Below, piece after piece: positions 9,719 through 21,290 of a stretch of 64,000 nt of DNA (positions are counted from its first letter, which is position 1; the number at the start of each line of letters is the position of its first letter). The notes beneath the pieces were generated by a model. It made no database searches, was not told the origin of the DNA, and saw nothing but the letters and a program-made list of their open reading frames with translations. Source of the stretch: Pseudomonas gingeri (GTDB lineage Bacteria; Pseudomonadota; Gammaproteobacteria; Pseudomonadales; Pseudomonadaceae); assembly GCF_013386115.1 (NCBI RefSeq), contig NZ_JACAOR010000002.1, forward strand, positions 359,111-423,110, written 5' to 3'. Made by a program: the position numbers and the translations under genes.

Positions 9719-10210
9719 ATGTTCGGTATCAGCTTCAGTGAACTGCTGCTCGTCGGCCTCGTGGCCCTGCTGGTCCTCGGCCCCGAGCGCCTGCCGGGCG
9801 CCGCGCGCACGGCGGGCCTGTGGGTCGGGCGCCTGAAACGCAGCTTCAACGCGATCAAGCAGGAAGTGGAACGGGAAATCGGTGCCGACGAGATTCGTCG
9901 GCAACTGCACAACGAACACATCCTGTCCCTGGAGCAGGAAGCCCGCAAGATCCTGTCGCCGGTCCAGGAACCGACGACTCCGCCGGTCGCCGAACAGACG
10001 ATTCACCCTGTAGCCGCGCCAGGCCTGCCGGACGAACCAGTGCCAGGCGATCTGCCGTCGACCACCGTGCCGGCCAGCGAAGCAGTGCCGGTACTCGGTG
10101 CCGTCGAACCGGCCCCGCACGTGGCGACGCCGACCGAAGCCGCTGTTCCCGCGCCGACGCCCAGTGCGCCAGCTTCTCATGACCCTACTTTGCCGCCGCG
10201 AGCCCCATGA
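9719..10210 (+). CDS. tatB: Tat translocase subunit TatB
   Basis: A 163-residue protein starting [26 protein letters not shown], the single transmembrane helix and GPxRLP hinge typical of TatB. An amphipathic helix and a long Pro/Ala/Glu-rich tail follow (from about residue 95). With TatC it forms the receptor for twin-arginine signal peptides. Ten bases separate it from tatA and it overlaps tatC by four. Confidence 0.95.
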   Translation: MFGISFSELLLVGLVALLVLGPERLPGAARTAGLWVGRLKRSFNAIKQEVEREIGADEIRRQLHNEHILSLEQEARKILSPVQEPTTPPVAEQTIHPVAAPGLPDEPVPGDLPSTTVPASEAVPVLGAVEPAPHVATPTEAAVPAPTPSAPASHDPTLPPRAP

Positions 10211-10998
10211 GCGATATTCCGGAAAACGACCAGCACATGCCGCTGGTTTCGCACCTCACCGAGTTGCGCACCCGCCTGCTGCGTTGTGTCGCGGCGATCT
10301 TCCTGATCTTTGCCGGGCTGTTCTCCTTTACCCAGCAGATCTACACCTTCGTCTCCACGCCGTTGCGCCAGTACCTGCCGACCGGGGCGACGATGATCGC
10401 CACCGACGTCTCGTCGCCCTTCCTGACGCCGCTCAAGCTGACCATGATGGTCTCGCTGTTCCTGGCGATCCCGGTGATCCTGCACCAGATCTGGGGGTTT
10501 ATCGCCCCCGGCCTGTACAAGCATGAAAAGCGCATCGCCGTGCCGTTGCTGGTGTCGAGCATCGCGCTGTTCTACACCGGCATGGCGTTCGCCTACTATC
10601 TGGTGTTTCCGCTGATCTTCAAGTTCTTCGCCGCCGCCACCCCGGCCGGCGTGGAAATGATGACCGACATCACCAGCTACCTCGACTTCGTCATGACGCT
10701 GTTCTTCGCCTTCGGCGTGGCCTTTGAAATCCCGGTGGCCGTGGTGCTGCTGGTGTGGATCGGCGTGGTCGACGTCAAGTACCTGAAGAAAATCCGTCCG
10801 TACGTGGTCATCGGCTGCTTCGTGGTCGGCATGATCCTGACTCCGCCGGACGTGTTCTCCCAGACACTGCTGGCCGTACCGATGTGGCTGCTGTTCGAGA
10901 TCGGCATCCTGTTCGGCAGCCTGGTCAGCAAGCGTGGCGAGCACCCGCAGGACGCCCCCAGCGACAACGACGCCCAACCGCCAGCGCCGCAAGCGTGA
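10207..10998 (+). CDS. tatC: Tat translocase subunit TatC
   Basis: A 263-residue polytopic inner-membrane protein with six predicted transmembrane helices. Family signatures visible are [15 protein letters not shown] at the N-terminus (the cytosolic signal-peptide-binding face), [12 protein letters not shown], and the helix 5-6 segment ending with [23 protein letters not shown]. TatC recognises the twin-arginine motif. Its stop overlaps the GTG of rsmE by four bases. Confidence 0.97.
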   Translation: MSDIPENDQHMPLVSHLTELRTRLLRCVAAIFLIFAGLFSFTQQIYTFVSTPLRQYLPTGATMIATDVSSPFLTPLKLTMMVSLFLAIPVILHQIWGFIAPGLYKHEKRIAVPLLVSSIALFYTGMAFAYYLVFPLIFKFFAAATPAGVEMMTDITSYLDFVMTLFFAFGVAFEIPVAVVLLVWIGVVDVKYLKKIRPYVVIGCFVVGMILTPPDVFSQTLLAVPMWLLFEIGILFGSLVSKRGEHPQDAPSDNDAQPPAPQA

Positions 10999-11702
10999 AC
11001 CTGCTGCTGCTGGAAGAGGCCGACTTCATCGCGGCCGACCAGGTGGTGCTGCGTGATCGGCGCCTGACCCATATGCAGGAAGTCCACCGGGTGGCGCTGG
11101 GCGACAACCTGCGGGTGGGACGCATCGGTGGCCTGATGGGCAATGCCGAAGTCGTGCGCCTGGAGGCCGGCGAAGCGCAGCTGCGGGTCAGCCTCGACCA
11201 GCCGCCACCGGCCAAGCTGCCACTGACCCTGGTCCTCGCCCTGCCACGCCCGAAGATGCTCCGCCGGGTGTTCCAGACCATCGCCACCATGGGCGTGCCC
11301 AAGGTGGTGCTGGTCAACAGCTACCGCGTGGAAAAGAGCTTCTGGCAGACCCCCTTCCTCGAACCCGAGGCGATTCGCGAGCAGCTGGTTCTCGGACTGG
11401 AGCAGACCCGCGATACCGTGCTGCCCGAAGTGATCATCGAGAAACGCTTCAAGCCATTCGTCGAAGACCGCCTGCCCGCCATCAGCGCAGGCACCCTGGG
11501 GCTGGTCGGCCATCCCGGCAACTACCCGCCCTGCCCGCGCGGACTGGATGAGCCGGTGACACTGGCCATCGGCCCGGAAGGCGGCTGGATCCCCTACGAA
11601 ATCGACCTGCTGGCCAGGTCCGGCCTGCAACCGGTACAGCTCGGCGAGCGCATCCTGCGGGTCGAGACCGCCGTCACCGCCCTGCTCGCCCGTCTGTTCT
11701 GA
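10995..11702 (+). CDS. rsmE: 16S rRNA m3U1498 methyltransferase RsmE
   Basis: A 235-residue SPOUT-type methyltransferase that modifies U1498 of 16S rRNA. The N-terminal PUA-like part has [17 protein letters not shown]; the C-terminal knot carries [17 protein letters not shown] and [17 protein letters not shown], which bind SAM. The start is the GTG at 10995 inside the tatC stop, giving [11 protein letters not shown], the known family N-terminus; no ATG is available at that position. End of the plus-strand housekeeping run. Confidence 0.93.
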   Translation: MNLLLLEEADFIAADQVVLRDRRLTHMQEVHRVALGDNLRVGRIGGLMGNAEVVRLEAGEAQLRVSLDQPPPAKLPLTLVLALPRPKMLRRVFQTIATMGVPKVVLVNSYRVEKSFWQTPFLEPEAIREQLVLGLEQTRDTVLPEVIIEKRFKPFVEDRLPAISAGTLGLVGHPGNYPPCPRGLDEPVTLAIGPEGGWIPYEIDLLARSGLQPVQLGERILRVETAVTALLARLF

Positions 11703-11809
11703 CCAGCCGTCCCGCGCCCGCTTCAGTTTCAGGGGCACGGGCCGATATACCGGCACTACTAAAATAAATCTGCCGCCAGGCTTACGAGCACCTGTCAGGA
11801 GTCCGTCCC

Positions 11810-13726
11810 ATGTACCGTTGGTTAGCCCAGAACCTGGGTAATGTGAGCGTCAATCTGAAACTCGGCATCGGCTTCAGCCTGGTGCTGCTGCTGACAGTCG
11901 TGATCACCTTCACCGGTTGGACCGGCCTGAGTTCGGTGATCAGTCGCGGCGACAAGCTGGGCTATATCTCCAGCCTCAACCTGTTGACCAAGGACCTGCG
12001 CATCGCCCGCCTGGACTATGAAATGCGCAAGGGCGAACAGGGCCCCGGCGTGGTCAGCGACCTGCTGGGCAAGCTGGAAAGCGGCCTGCAGAGTGCCCGC
12101 AAGCAGGTGGAAACCCCGGAAAGCATCACCCTGATCGACCAGCAACTGGCGGCCCTCACGGAATACAAGCGGGCCTTCGCCGATATGATCCAGGCCATGC
12201 AGAATCGCGAGAGCGCTCGCAGCGCGCTCGGGGCCAACGCCGACAATGCCGTCGCCAAGGTCGCCGAGGTGGAGAAATCCATGCTGCAGGGCGACAGCGT
12301 CGCCCAGTTCAACAGCGTGGTCGACCTCAGCAAGCAACTGCAGCAGTCCCGCTACCAGGTCCGCGGCTACACCTACAGCGGCAAAAGCGATGCCGAACAA
12401 CCGGCCCTGGAGGCCATCGACAGCGCCCTGGGCACCCTCGCCAGCCTGCCGGCCAAATTGCCGGAACAGCACCAGGCCAACCTCCAGCAGGCGGGCGAGT
12501 CCTTCAAGGCCTACCGGGCCGCCGTCGGCGCCTTCCGCGACTCCCAGGTCGCCAGCGCCCAGGCGCTCAAGCGCATGGAAGAGCAAGGCAACAAACTGCT
12601 GGGACTCAGCGATCAGTTGACCGAGTTGCAGACCGGCCGCCGTGACAGCGACGCGGCCAACGCGAAAAACATGCTCGGCATCGCCACCGTCCTGGCCCTG
12701 CTGTTCGGCGTGATCGCCGCCTGGGCCATCACCCGCCAGATCGTGATTCCGCTGCAACAGACCCTCAAGGTCGTCGAGCGCGTGGCCGCGGGCGATCTGA
12801 GCCAGGACCTGGAAACCAGCCGCCGCGACGAACTCGGCCAGTTGCAGCGGGCCATGCACAGCATGACCGTCAGCCTGCGCAAGCTGATCGGCGGTATCAG
12901 CGACGGCGTCACCCAGATCGCCAGCGCCGCCGAGCAACTGTCCGCCGTCACCGAGCAGACCAGTGCCGGGGTCAACAGCCAGAAGGTCGAGACCGACCAG
13001 GTCGCCACGGCCATGCACGAGATGACCGCCACCGTGCAGGAAGTCGCGCGCAACGCCGAGGAAGCCTCGGAAGCCGCCGCCGCGGCGGACCAGCAGGCCC
13101 GCGAAGGCGACAGGGTGGTCGGCGAGGCCATCGCCCAGATCGAACGCCTGGCGACCGAAGTCGGCAACTCCACCGCGGCCATGAGCCATCTCAAGGCCGA
13201 AAGCGACAAGATCGGCAGCGTGCTCGACGTGATCAAGTCGGTGGCCCAGCAGACCAACCTGCTGGCCCTCAACGCCGCCATCGAGGCGGCCCGCGCCGGT
13301 GAGGCCGGGCGCGGTTTCGCCGTGGTCGCCGATGAAGTGCGCAGCCTGGCCCTGCGTACGCAGAAGTCCACCGAAGAGATCGAGGAACTGATCGTCGGCC
13401 TGCAAAGCGGCACCCAGCAGGTGGCGAACATCATGGACAACAGTCGCGGCCTGACCGACAGCAGCGTCGAACTGACCCGTCGCGCCGGCGGCTCGCTGGA
13501 AAGCATCACCCGCACCGTGTCGGCGATCCAGGCGATGAACCAGCAGATCGCCGCCGCCGCCGAACAGCAGAGCGCCACCGCGGAAGAGATCAACCGCAGC
13601 GTGCTGAATGTACGGGACGTTTCCGAGCAGACCTCGTCGGCCAGTGAAGAAACGGCCGCCTCCAGCATCGAACTGGCGCGCCTGGGCAATCACCTGCAGG
13701 TGCTGGTCAGCCATTTCCGCCTGTAA
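11810..13726 (+). CDS. Methyl-accepting chemotaxis protein, HBM-type sensor
   Basis: A 638-residue chemoreceptor. Transmembrane helix 1 is at about 17-38 and helix 2 at about 287-308. Between them is a roughly 250-residue all-helical periplasmic domain, whose size and helical repeat fit the helical bimodular (HBM) class seen in McpS, which senses TCA acids. HAMP follows (about 309-360), then the signalling domain with the canonical hairpin tip [20 protein letters not shown] near residue 481. P. aeruginosa has its HBM receptor for 2-oxoglutarate, McpK, at the same place after rsmE, so this is probably the positional orthologue; ligand specificity is inferred only. No C-terminal CheR-binding pentapeptide is present. 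Confidence 0.9.
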   Translation: MYRWLAQNLGNVSVNLKLGIGFSLVLLLTVVITFTGWTGLSSVISRGDKLGYISSLNLLTKDLRIARLDYEMRKGEQGPGVVSDLLGKLESGLQSARKQVETPESITLIDQQLAALTEYKRAFADMIQAMQNRESARSALGANADNAVAKVAEVEKSMLQGDSVAQFNSVVDLSKQLQQSRYQVRGYTYSGKSDAEQPALEAIDSALGTLASLPAKLPEQHQANLQQAGESFKAYRAAVGAFRDSQVASAQALKRMEEQGNKLLGLSDQLTELQTGRRDSDAANAKNMLGIATVLALLFGVIAAWAITRQIVIPLQQTLKVVERVAAGDLSQDLETSRRDELGQLQRAMHSMTVSLRKLIGGISDGVTQIASAAEQLSAVTEQTSAGVNSQKVETDQVATAMHEMTATVQEVARNAEEASEAAAAADQQAREGDRVVGEAIAQIERLATEVGNSTAAMSHLKAESDKIGSVLDVIKSVAQQTNLLALNAAIEAARAGEAGRGFAVVADEVRSLALRTQKSTEEIEELIVGLQSGTQQVANIMDNSRGLTDSSVELTRRAGGSLESITRTVSAIQAMNQQIAAAAEQQSATAEEINRSVLNVRDVSEQTSSASEETAASSIELARLGNHLQVLVSHFRL

Positions 13727-13740
13727 CGCCCCATAGGGCG

Positions 13741-13761
13741 GGGAGGCCGACCAGGCCTCCC
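13741..13761 (+). terminator. Possible weak terminator after chemoreceptor gene
   Basis: GGGAGGCC-GACCA-GGCCTCCC forms an 8-bp perfect hairpin 15 bases after the stop codon. There is no U tract after it, so termination efficiency is uncertain. Confidence 0.4.
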
Positions 13762-13897
13762 AACTCCTTCAAACACAAGGGAATTCCCCTACAGCCTGAT
13801 CAGGTCAGGTCTCCCGCCGGAAAGCCGATGAGAGGACATCGCCCGACGCATTCATGCGCCGGGCTCGACCACTTATCCGCCTGGCAGGAGATCCACC

Positions 13898-15853
13898 ATG
13901 TTTCCTCGGTTTGCCCATGCATTAATCGACCGCAGCGTCCGCTTCAAGCTGTCCCTGGGTTTCGGCCTGGTGCTGCAACTGACACTCGTCATCACCGCCA
14001 CCGGCTGGTACGCCCTGCAACACACCATCGAGCATTCGCACCAACTGTCGATCATTGCCCGGCTCAGCCATATCACCAAGGACATGCGCGCCGACCGCAT
14101 TGCCTTTCGGGTCCTGAACGACACCCGGAGCCAGGACAATGTCAGGCGCCAGCTGGCCGAGATCAACCAGCACCTGGGCGCGCTGCGTGAACGCATCGAG
14201 GACCCCGCCTACCAGGACCTGCTGGAAAGACAGCGCGGCAGCCTCGCTGCCTTCCAGGATGCCCTCGACGAGCTGGGCCGGGCGGTCGACGACCGCGAAC
14301 GCCTGCGCTCGCAACTGGCCGCAGACCTGGAACAGGCCAGCCTGACCGTGGCCAGGACCCAGGCCAGTGTCCTGGTGGCCAGCGGCACCTTCGGTACAGG
14401 TATCGAGTGGCAGCCACTGGTCGCCGCTATTGAGCAGTTGCGCCAACAGATCGAGCACAGCCACGACAGCGTGGAAACCCCGGCCTACACCTTCGCCTCG
14501 CCGCAAGACTATTCACAGCAGGCGCTCCAGGCCATCGAACGGCTCGACGAGATACTGCAACAGATCAGGCAACGTATCGGCAGCCTGCCGGCGACGGTCA
14601 TCGGCGACCCGGCAGCCCTCGTCGCGACCCTCACCACCTACCAGGCCAGCCTTATGCAGTTTCGCGAGGCACAGACGCAAACCGCCACCCTGCACGAGCG
14701 CATGGAAACCCTGGGAGGGCTGTTGCTCGACGGCAATGACGCCCTGAGCCTGGGCCAGACAGAAAAGCGCGACCGCGACACCCGCCGCTCGAACAGGGTG
14801 CTGATCGCCGTTGCCGCGCTGGCCCTGCTGATCGGTGCCTTGTCCGCCTGGGTCATCAGCACCCAGATCCTGGTCCCCCTCAAGCGCAGCCTCAAGGTCG
14901 CCGAGCACATCGCCGCCGGCGACCTGAGCCGCGATATCCGGGTCGAACGCGGCGACGAAATGGGCCAGTTGCAGCAAGCCCTGCAACGCATGAGCCAGGG
15001 CCTGCGTGAACTGGTCGGCGGTATCGGCCAGGGCACCGCCCGCGTGGCCGGGGCTGCCCGCCAGTTGTCCGGCAGCACCGAGCAGACCAGCACCCGCATT
15101 GGCCGGCAGCGTGACGAAATCGACCAGATCGCCACGGCGATGAAACAGATGACCGCCACCGCCCGGGAGGTCGCGCAGCATGCCGAGGCCGCGTCCCTGG
15201 CTGCCAACCAGGCCGAGCAGCAGGCCAGGGACGGCGACCGGGCGGTGGCCGAGAGCATCGGGCAGATTGTCCAGCTGGAGCAGGAAATGCAGCAGTGCAC
15301 CGCGGCGATGACCACCCTCAAGCAGGAGAGCGAGAAAATCGGCGGCGTGCTGGATGTGATCAAGTCGGTCTCGCTGCAAACCAACCTGCTGGCACTCAAT
15401 GCCACGATCGAGGCGGCCAGGGCCGGCGAGGCCGGGCGGGGTTTTGCGGTGGTCGCCGACGAAGTCCGCAGCCTGGCGCAACGCACCCAGGACTCGACCG
15501 AGGAGATCGAAGGCCTGGTCAGCGCCTTGCAGAACGGTACCCAGCAAGTGGCGCAACGCCTGGACAAAAGCCGCGGCCTGAGCCGCAGCAGCGTCGAGTC
15601 CAGCCGACGCAGCGGCAGCAAACTGACGGGCATCAGCCGCAGCGTGTCGCAGATCCTCGGAATGAACGAGCAGATTGCCGCCGCCGGCGAACAACAGAGC
15701 ATCGTCGCCGAACAGATCAGTCGCAGCGTGCTGCAGGTGCGGGACATGTCCCAGCAGACCGCCCACACCTGCGACGAGACCGCCGCCGCCAGCCTGCAAC
15801 TGAGCCAGCTCGGGGCTCAGTTGCAGCGCCTGGTGGAGCGCTTCAAGGTGTGA
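13898..15853 (+). CDS. Second tandem methyl-accepting chemotaxis protein, HBM-like
   Basis: A 651-residue chemoreceptor paralogous to its neighbour: same topology (transmembrane helix 1 about 17-40, helix 2 about 300-322), the same [26 protein letters not shown] opening and a long helical periplasmic domain. Sequence in the sensor domain has diverged strongly, suggesting a different ligand. HAMP and signalling domains are intact. The hairpin tip reads [20 protein letters not shown], with Thr where almost all receptors have Ala ([11 protein letters not shown]). Its stop is 3 bp from the stop of the convergent binding-protein gene. Probably a lineage-specific duplication. Confidence 0.88.
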   Translation: MFPRFAHALIDRSVRFKLSLGFGLVLQLTLVITATGWYALQHTIEHSHQLSIIARLSHITKDMRADRIAFRVLNDTRSQDNVRRQLAEINQHLGALRERIEDPAYQDLLERQRGSLAAFQDALDELGRAVDDRERLRSQLAADLEQASLTVARTQASVLVASGTFGTGIEWQPLVAAIEQLRQQIEHSHDSVETPAYTFASPQDYSQQALQAIERLDEILQQIRQRIGSLPATVIGDPAALVATLTTYQASLMQFREAQTQTATLHERMETLGGLLLDGNDALSLGQTEKRDRDTRRSNRVLIAVAALALLIGALSAWVISTQILVPLKRSLKVAEHIAAGDLSRDIRVERGDEMGQLQQALQRMSQGLRELVGGIGQGTARVAGAARQLSGSTEQTSTRIGRQRDEIDQIATAMKQMTATAREVAQHAEAASLAANQAEQQARDGDRAVAESIGQIVQLEQEMQQCTAAMTTLKQESEKIGGVLDVIKSVSLQTNLLALNATIEAARAGEAGRGFAVVADEVRSLAQRTQDSTEEIEGLVSALQNGTQQVAQRLDKSRGLSRSSVESSRRSGSKLTGISRSVSQILGMNEQIAAAGEQQSIVAEQISRSVLQVRDMSQQTAHTCDETAAASLQLSQLGAQLQRLVERFKV

Positions 15854-15856
15854 ACC

Positions 15857-16657
15857 TCAGTCGATCTCGGCCAGCCAGGCGGTTTCCTTGAACCACTTGT
15901 CATGGATCCGATCATAGGTGCCGTCTTCGGCGATCTGGTGGAGGAAGTGGTTGATCCAGTTCAGGCTGTCGTGATCGCCCTTCTTCAGGCCGAAGGCCAG
16001 GGGCTCGTAGGTGAAGGGCTGCTCCAGGCAGAGCAGTTTGCCCTGGCCCAGCTTGTTCACCGCCACCAGGTTGTAGGGCGCATCATGGATAAAGGCATCG
16101 GCCTTGCCGTCGATCACGTCCTGCACGCCCTCTTCCTCGGTGGCGTAGCTGACCAGCTGGGCCTTGCCGATCATTCGCCTGGCGACTATCTCACCGGTGG
16201 TGCCGGCCTTGACCCGCAGGCGGTAGCCGGGTTCGTTCAGGTCCTCGAAGCTCTGCACCTTGTTCGCCAGCGCCAGGGGGATCAACAGCGTCTGTCCGAC
16301 CACGATAAAGGGATCGCTGAAATTCAACCGCAGGTTGCGCTCCTGGGTCAGGGTCATGCCGCTGGCGACCAGATCGGTCTTGCCCGCCAGCAGATTGGGG
16401 ATCAGTTCCGGGTAGCCGCTGGGCAACAACTCCAGCTTCACCCCCAGGGACTTGCTCATCTCATGCAACAGGTCGATTTCGAAGCCCACGACCCGCCCCT
16501 GCCTGTCCGTCATCTGGAATGGCATATAGGTCGGGTTGGTACCGACCTTGAGGCTTCCGCGCCTGACCGCCTCGTCGATGGCCCCCGCCTGGAGCCAGCA
16601 GGCGTGGAAGAGCGTGACAGCGCCCAGCAACAGTATCGACAGATACCTTTTCGTCAT
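15857..16657 (-). CDS. Orphan amino-acid-type periplasmic substrate-binding protein
   Basis: A 266-residue family 3 solute-binding protein. It has a signal peptide (MTKRYLSILLLGAVTLFHACWLQA), then RGSLKVGTNPTYMPFQMTDRQGRVVGFEIDLL, the classic entry motif. The polar amino-acid pocket elements DLVASGMTLTQERNLRLNFSDPF, VKAGTTGE and DGKADAFIHDAP follow. I start at ATG 16657, preceded by AAGGAAT. The cognate ABC permease and ATPase genes, which in P. aeruginosa lie beside the homologue (recalled), are absent here. It either serves a transporter encoded elsewhere or acts as a chemosensory partner. It is convergent with the second chemoreceptor. Confidence 0.87.
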   Translation of the reverse strand: MTKRYLSILLLGAVTLFHACWLQAGAIDEAVRRGSLKVGTNPTYMPFQMTDRQGRVVGFEIDLLHEMSKSLGVKLELLPSGYPELIPNLLAGKTDLVASGMTLTQERNLRLNFSDPFIVVGQTLLIPLALANKVQSFEDLNEPGYRLRVKAGTTGEIVARRMIGKAQLVSYATEEEGVQDVIDGKADAFIHDAPYNLVAVNKLGQGKLLCLEQPFTYEPLAFGLKKGDHDSLNWINHFLHQIAEDGTYDRIHDKWFKETAWLAEID

Positions 16658-16871
16658 GAAGATTCCTTGGTCCATTTCCCGATGATGCCAGCCGCTCCTG
16701 GCACGCTGTGCACAACCACAGTCGCCAGCAGGCCTGGCCGGCACGATTTCGGGGTGCGATCCTAACGTACTCGATCACGCTGCCATACGGCGCCGGGCGG
16801 GTCTTTTGTTACCAAATGACAATAGATGCGGGGAGGTGCGGGAGGGGAAATACGCGGTAACGATGAGCCTG

Positions 16872-16904
16872 CATCCCCCCTGGGCCGACGGCCTCGGGGG
16901 GATG
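16872..16904 (-). terminator. Hairpin downstream of opgH
   Basis: CATCCCCCC and GGGGGGATG pair around a GGCC-containing loop, 18 bp beyond the opgH stop. A clear T tract is missing on the minus strand, so this may be an mRNA-stabilising hairpin rather than a true terminator. Confidence 0.5.
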
Positions 16905-16921
16905 GATTCAGGCGGGATGGA

Positions 16922-19492
16922 TCAGGCCGGCTGACCGGCCACCGAGGCCGGTTGCAGTGGCAACAGCGGCGCATGGGGATCGGCCTTGACCGAATCACGC
17001 CAGGCCGCCAGCCACTCGGCATGGCCTTCGCTCCAGACCTGCGCATGCAGGCGGGCCAGGGCCACCGGATCGCTCAGCAGTTGCAGGCGCGAGTGGTTGT
17101 CCAGCGCCGCCGGACCGACCTTCAACGCATGCCGCACGCGCTCGATACGCAGCCATTCGATCGGCTCGGCCTGACCGTGGCGGGCAGTCGCCAGGGCGCA
17201 CGCCAGGGCGTTCTGCTGCGGATCGACCACGGCCCGGACAAAACCGTCGTTCAGCGCATGCCAGCGGTTTTCATGGGTGTACTCGTCCGTGGCCAGCAGC
17301 GCCTGGGGCGGGTTGTATTCCTCGGGGATGAGGAACAGGCTCTCGTCCTTCGAACGCAGGCCCAGGTTGACCCGGCTGGAGATCACCGACACCGGGATCG
17401 ACAGCATCAGCGAACCGACGATCGGCACCAGCCACCAGAGGAAACTCGGGTTGAGCCAGACCACCAGCAGGGCCCAGAGCGCTCCCAGCAAGGTCTGCGG
17501 ACCGTGGCGGCGAACCGCCTCGCTCCACGGTGTGGAGTCGTCGTCACGCTGCGGCGAATTCCAGGTCGCCGCCCAGCCGAGGAACGCGGCCAGGACGAAG
17601 CGGGTGTGGAAAATCATCCGTACCGGCGCCAGCAGCATGGAGAACAGCATCTCCAGCAGCATCGACAGGGTCACCTTGAACTTGCCGCCGAACTCTTTCG
17701 CGCCCTTGGCCCAGATCAGGATGATGCTCAACAGCTTGGGCAGGAACAGCAGCACGATGGTGGTGGAGAACAGCGCCACCGCCTTGTCCGGATGCCATTG
17801 CGGCCACAGCGGATAAAGCTGGCGCGGCTCCATGAAGTACTGCGGCTCCATCAGCGTGTTAACCGCCAGCAGGGCCGTCGACAGCACCAGGAAGAAGAAC
17901 CACAGCGGCGCCGACAGGTAGGACATCACGCCGGTGAGGAACACCGCGCGGTGCACCGGGTGCATGCCCTTGACCAGGAACAGCCGGAAGTTCATCAGGT
18001 TGCCGTGGCACCAGCGGCGGTCGCGCTTGAGCTCGTCCAGCAGGTTCGGCGGCAGTTCTTCATAGCTGCCGGGCAGGTCGTAGGCAATCCACACGCCCCA
18101 GCCGGCGCGGCGCATCAGCGCGGCTTCGACGAAGTCGTGGGAGAGGATCGCACCGGCGAACGCGCCTTTGCCGGGCAACGGCGCCAGGGCGCAGTGCTCG
18201 ATGAACGGCTTCATGCGGATGATCGCGTTGTGGCCCCAGTAGTGGGACTCGCCCAACTGCCAGAAGTGCAGGCCGGCGGTGAACAGCGGGCCGTAGACGC
18301 GGGTCGCGAACTGCTGCATGCGTGCGTAGAGGGTGTCCATGCCCGACGCCCGCGGCGCGGTCTGGATGATCCCGGCGTCCGGCGTGGCTTCCATCAGGCG
18401 CACCAGGCTGGTCAGGCATTCGCCGCTCATGACGCTGTCGGCGTCGAGCACCACCATGTACTTGTAGTCGCCACCCCAGCGCCGGCAGAAGTCGTCCAGG
18501 TTGCCGCTCTTGCGTTTTACCCGGCGACGGCGACGGCGGTAGAAGATCCGGCCGAAGCCCGAGGCTTCGCGACAGACATCCAGCCAGGCCTGTTGCTCGG
18601 CGACGCAGATATCGGTGTCGTTACTGTCGCTGAGGACAAAGAAGTCGAAGCGATCCAGGTCACCGGTGGCCGCGACCGACTCGAAGGTCGCCCGCAGGCC
18701 GGCAAAGACCCGTGGCACATCCTCGTTGCAGATCGGCATGACGATGGCGGTACGCGCGTCCTGGGCAATCGGCTCGCTGCCGGCGCTGGCCCCCGAGATG
18801 CGGTACTTGTCGTGCCCGGTCAGGAGTTCGAGGAAGCCCATCAGGGCCGTCCAGAAGCCCGCCGAGACCCAGCAGAACAGAATCCCGAAGAGCACCAGGA
18901 TGCTGGTCTGCAGGGCATACGGCAGCACTTGCTGGGCCGTCTGCAGCAGCGGTTGGCGCATCACTTCGTTGAGATCGACGAAGGACCAGCCCTGGTACGG
19001 CATGATGCCTTTCATGTACCAGCCGGCGACGATGGTCTGGCCCAGCATCAGCACCAAGAGGATGTAGCGACGGATCGAGCCCACGGTGCGCCAGCGCGCA
19101 TGGGGCAGGTCGCGCTTGTCATCCTTGGGTGCCGGCGGGTTGCTGCGCCCGGTCAGGCGGCGCCAGCCACGCACCAGGATATTGGTGCGCCAGGGCTCGG
19201 GGACGACCCGGGTCCGGCGAATCGGCGGCGTGGCCTTGAGGCAGACCCGGCCACTGGCGTCGACCACGAGCATCTCGGCGTCTTCCAGCTCGGCGGCCGA
19301 GTTGAGGGTCAGGCGGCGTCCCACCGAGGCTTGCGCGGCCTCGGCGGAGTCGACGGACGGATGGGCGCTGAGGCGCTCATGCAGCTCGGCGAACGAGCCG
19401 CAGCTCGCCAGCTCGGCGCGCTGCTCGGCGCTCAGCGGCAGGTGCGCCAGGTACTCGGAGAGAGTCTCTGGCTGGGCGATTGAATTACTCAT
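16922..19492 (-). CDS. opgH: Osmoregulated periplasmic glucan glucosyltransferase OpgH
   Basis: An 856-residue inner-membrane family 2 glycosyltransferase that polymerises UDP-glucose into the beta-1,2-linked glucan backbone and passes it to the periplasm. The catalytic domain contains [12 protein letters not shown] (DxD-type, near 347-357), [17 protein letters not shown] and [12 protein letters not shown] (the RxxRW-like acceptor motif). Transmembrane segments flank it: [37 protein letters not shown], and several after residue 500. It overlaps opgG by 8 bp, forming the opgGH operon. Also known as mdoH. Confidence 0.96.
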   Translation of the reverse strand: MSNSIAQPETLSEYLAHLPLSAEQRAELASCGSFAELHERLSAHPSVDSAEAAQASVGRRLTLNSAAELEDAEMLVVDASGRVCLKATPPIRRTRVVPEPWRTNILVRGWRRLTGRSNPPAPKDDKRDLPHARWRTVGSIRRYILLVLMLGQTIVAGWYMKGIMPYQGWSFVDLNEVMRQPLLQTAQQVLPYALQTSILVLFGILFCWVSAGFWTALMGFLELLTGHDKYRISGASAGSEPIAQDARTAIVMPICNEDVPRVFAGLRATFESVAATGDLDRFDFFVLSDSNDTDICVAEQQAWLDVCREASGFGRIFYRRRRRRVKRKSGNLDDFCRRWGGDYKYMVVLDADSVMSGECLTSLVRLMEATPDAGIIQTAPRASGMDTLYARMQQFATRVYGPLFTAGLHFWQLGESHYWGHNAIIRMKPFIEHCALAPLPGKGAFAGAILSHDFVEAALMRRAGWGVWIAYDLPGSYEELPPNLLDELKRDRRWCHGNLMNFRLFLVKGMHPVHRAVFLTGVMSYLSAPLWFFFLVLSTALLAVNTLMEPQYFMEPRQLYPLWPQWHPDKAVALFSTTIVLLFLPKLLSIILIWAKGAKEFGGKFKVTLSMLLEMLFSMLLAPVRMIFHTRFVLAAFLGWAATWNSPQRDDDSTPWSEAVRRHGPQTLLGALWALLVVWLNPSFLWWLVPIVGSLMLSIPVSVISSRVNLGLRSKDESLFLIPEEYNPPQALLATDEYTHENRWHALNDGFVRAVVDPQQNALACALATARHGQAEPIEWLRIERVRHALKVGPAALDNHSRLQLLSDPVALARLHAQVWSEGHAEWLAAWRDSVKADPHAPLLPLQPASVAGQPA

Positions 19493-21290
19493 CGGCAGGC
19501 AACTGGTAGCTCCAGGTCTCGGTCAGGACTTGTTCAGTCTTCACCGGTTCCGGGGTGGTAGGGGCAGCCTCGGGAGCCGGCGCCGGGGCGTCATGCTCTT
19601 TCTTGTCCTTGGCCTTGTTATCCGCGCCCTTGGCCGCGTCTTTGTCCTGGGCCTTGGCTTCTTTCTCTTGAGCCTTGGCTTCCTTTTCCTGGGTCTTGGC
19701 CGCAACCTTGTCGGCCTTGACCACCTGGGACGAAGCCTTGGCCGGCTCAGGCGCGACGATGTCCTTGACCAGGGCCGCACGCATCTCGGTGGACTTGCCC
19801 GGATCCTTGATCTTCAGGCGCAGGGTCAGGCGCCAGCCCTGGGTTTCCGGGTTGTAGCGCAGGCTGTTTTCCACCACTTCGGCGTTGTCGCCGACGCTGA
19901 CCTGGCTGCGTACCGGCGCATCTTCCGGCAAGGCCTTGAGGGAAGGCCCCTCGAAGTCCACCAGGTAGGCGACGCTGCCGTCCGGCTGGCGGATCAGGTT
20001 CGATTGCTTGACGTCACCTGTGGACTTCAGGGTTTGCTTGACCCAGGCGCTGTCCGGCGAGTGCAGGGCGGCTTCGTCCTGGGTCCAGTGCATGCGATAG
20101 GCGAAGTTCATCGCTTCACCCGGCTGGGCGAGCTTTTCCGGGTTCCAGAAAGCCACGATGTTGTCGTTGGTTTCGTCGGCGGTCGGGATCTCGACCAGAT
20201 CGACGGTGCCCTTGCCCCAATCGCCCTTCGGCTCGATCCAGGCGCTCGGGCGCTTGTCGTAGCGGTCGTCGAGGTCTTCGTAGTGGCTGAAGTCACGACC
20301 ACGTTGCAGCAGGCCGAAACCACGCGGGTTCTCCACGGAGAAGTTGCTCACCGCCAGGTGTTTCGGGTTGTTCAGCGGGCGCCACAGCCATTCGCCGTTG
20401 CCGGCATGGATCGACAGGCCGCTGGAATCGTGCAGTTCGCGACGGTAGTTGAGGACTTTCGACGGCTGGTTGGCACCGAACAGGAACATGCTGGTCAGCG
20501 GGGCCACGCCCAGCTTGCCGACCTTGTCACGCAGGAACATCTGCGCCTTCACGTCGACGATGGTGTCGCTGCCCGGACGCAGGATCAGCCGGTAGGCACC
20601 GGTGGCCCGTGGCGAATCGAGCAGGGCGAAGATCACCAGGTGCTTGTCGGTCGGCTTGGGCTGCTGGATCCAGAACTCGGTGAAGCGCGGGAATTCCTCG
20701 CCGGACGGCAATGCGGTATCGATCGCCATGCCACGGGCGGACAGGCCATAGGTGTGGCCCTTGCCGACGACGCGGAAGTAACTCGCGCCGAGCATGGTCA
20801 TGATTTCGTCCTGCTTGTCGGCCTTGTTGATCGGGTAAAGCACGCGGAAACCGGCATAACCCAGTTGTTCGGTGGTTTTAGGATCGAACTTCATGTCGCC
20901 GAAATCGAAACGGCTCGGGTCGTACTTGATCTCCGAGACATCGTTGGCGGTGATTTCGTTGATTTTCACCGGTGTGTCGAAATGCATGCCCTGGTGATAG
21001 AACGACAGCTTGAACGGGGTCTTCTGATCGGCCCATTCGGCCTTGTCGGTCAGGAAGCGGATTTTCTGATAGTCCGCAAACTTCATCTCACGAAATTCGT
21101 TCGGCAGATTGCTGCGCGGAGCTTCGTACTTCTGCCCGGCCAGGGTCTTCGCCTTGGCCGCCACATCGTCCAGATTGAATGCAAAGAGTTGGCCGGCACT
21201 GAGCAGGCAAAGCAGTGCGGAACCCGTCACCAGTGCTTTTCGTAACCCTTTGGCAGTCAATTTTGGTGCATTACAGGGACTAACAATCAC
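19485..21290 (-). CDS. opgG: Periplasmic glucan biosynthesis protein OpgG, with extended Lys/Ala/Glu-rich insert
   Basis: A 601-residue periplasmic protein that acts on the nascent glucan, probably introducing beta-1,6 branches or aiding release. A signal peptide ([19 protein letters not shown]) is followed by the MdoG beta-sandwich domain ([62 protein letters not shown]). I choose GTG 21290, preceded by GAGGG, giving [11 protein letters not shown]; the frame extends 9 codons further without a better site. It is about 90 residues longer than E. coli MdoG because of a low-complexity stretch rich in [10 protein letters not shown] near residues 515-580, just before the C-terminal [16 protein letters not shown]. 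Confidence 0.94.
   Translation of the reverse strand: MIVSPCNAPKLTAKGLRKALVTGSALLCLLSAGQLFAFNLDDVAAKAKTLAGQKYEAPRSNLPNEFREMKFADYQKIRFLTDKAEWADQKTPFKLSFYHQGMHFDTPVKINEITANDVSEIKYDPSRFDFGDMKFDPKTTEQLGYAGFRVLYPINKADKQDEIMTMLGASYFRVVGKGHTYGLSARGMAIDTALPSGEEFPRFTEFWIQQPKPTDKHLVIFALLDSPRATGAYRLILRPGSDTIVDVKAQMFLRDKVGKLGVAPLTSMFLFGANQPSKVLNYRRELHDSSGLSIHAGNGEWLWRPLNNPKHLAVSNFSVENPRGFGLLQRGRDFSHYEDLDDRYDKRPSAWIEPKGDWGKGTVDLVEIPTADETNDNIVAFWNPEKLAQPGEAMNFAYRMHWTQDEAALHSPDSAWVKQTLKSTGDVKQSNLIRQPDGSVAYLVDFEGPSLKALPEDAPVRSQVSVGDNAEVVENSLRYNPETQGWRLTLRLKIKDPGKSTEMRAALVKDIVAPEPAKASSQVVKADKVAAKTQEKEAKAQEKEAKAQDKDAAKGADNKAKDKKEHDAPAPAPEAAPTTPEPVKTEQVLTETWSYQLPADE

Noticed and set aside
13799..13897. Possible small gene between the two chemoreceptors
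   Set aside because: The only frame runs into the receptor coding sequence out of phase and has no ribosome site or similarity.
16826..19483. 885-codon open frame antisense to opgH
   Set aside because: Composition rich in Arg, Gln and His typical of antisense frames in high-GC genes; opgH is unambiguous.
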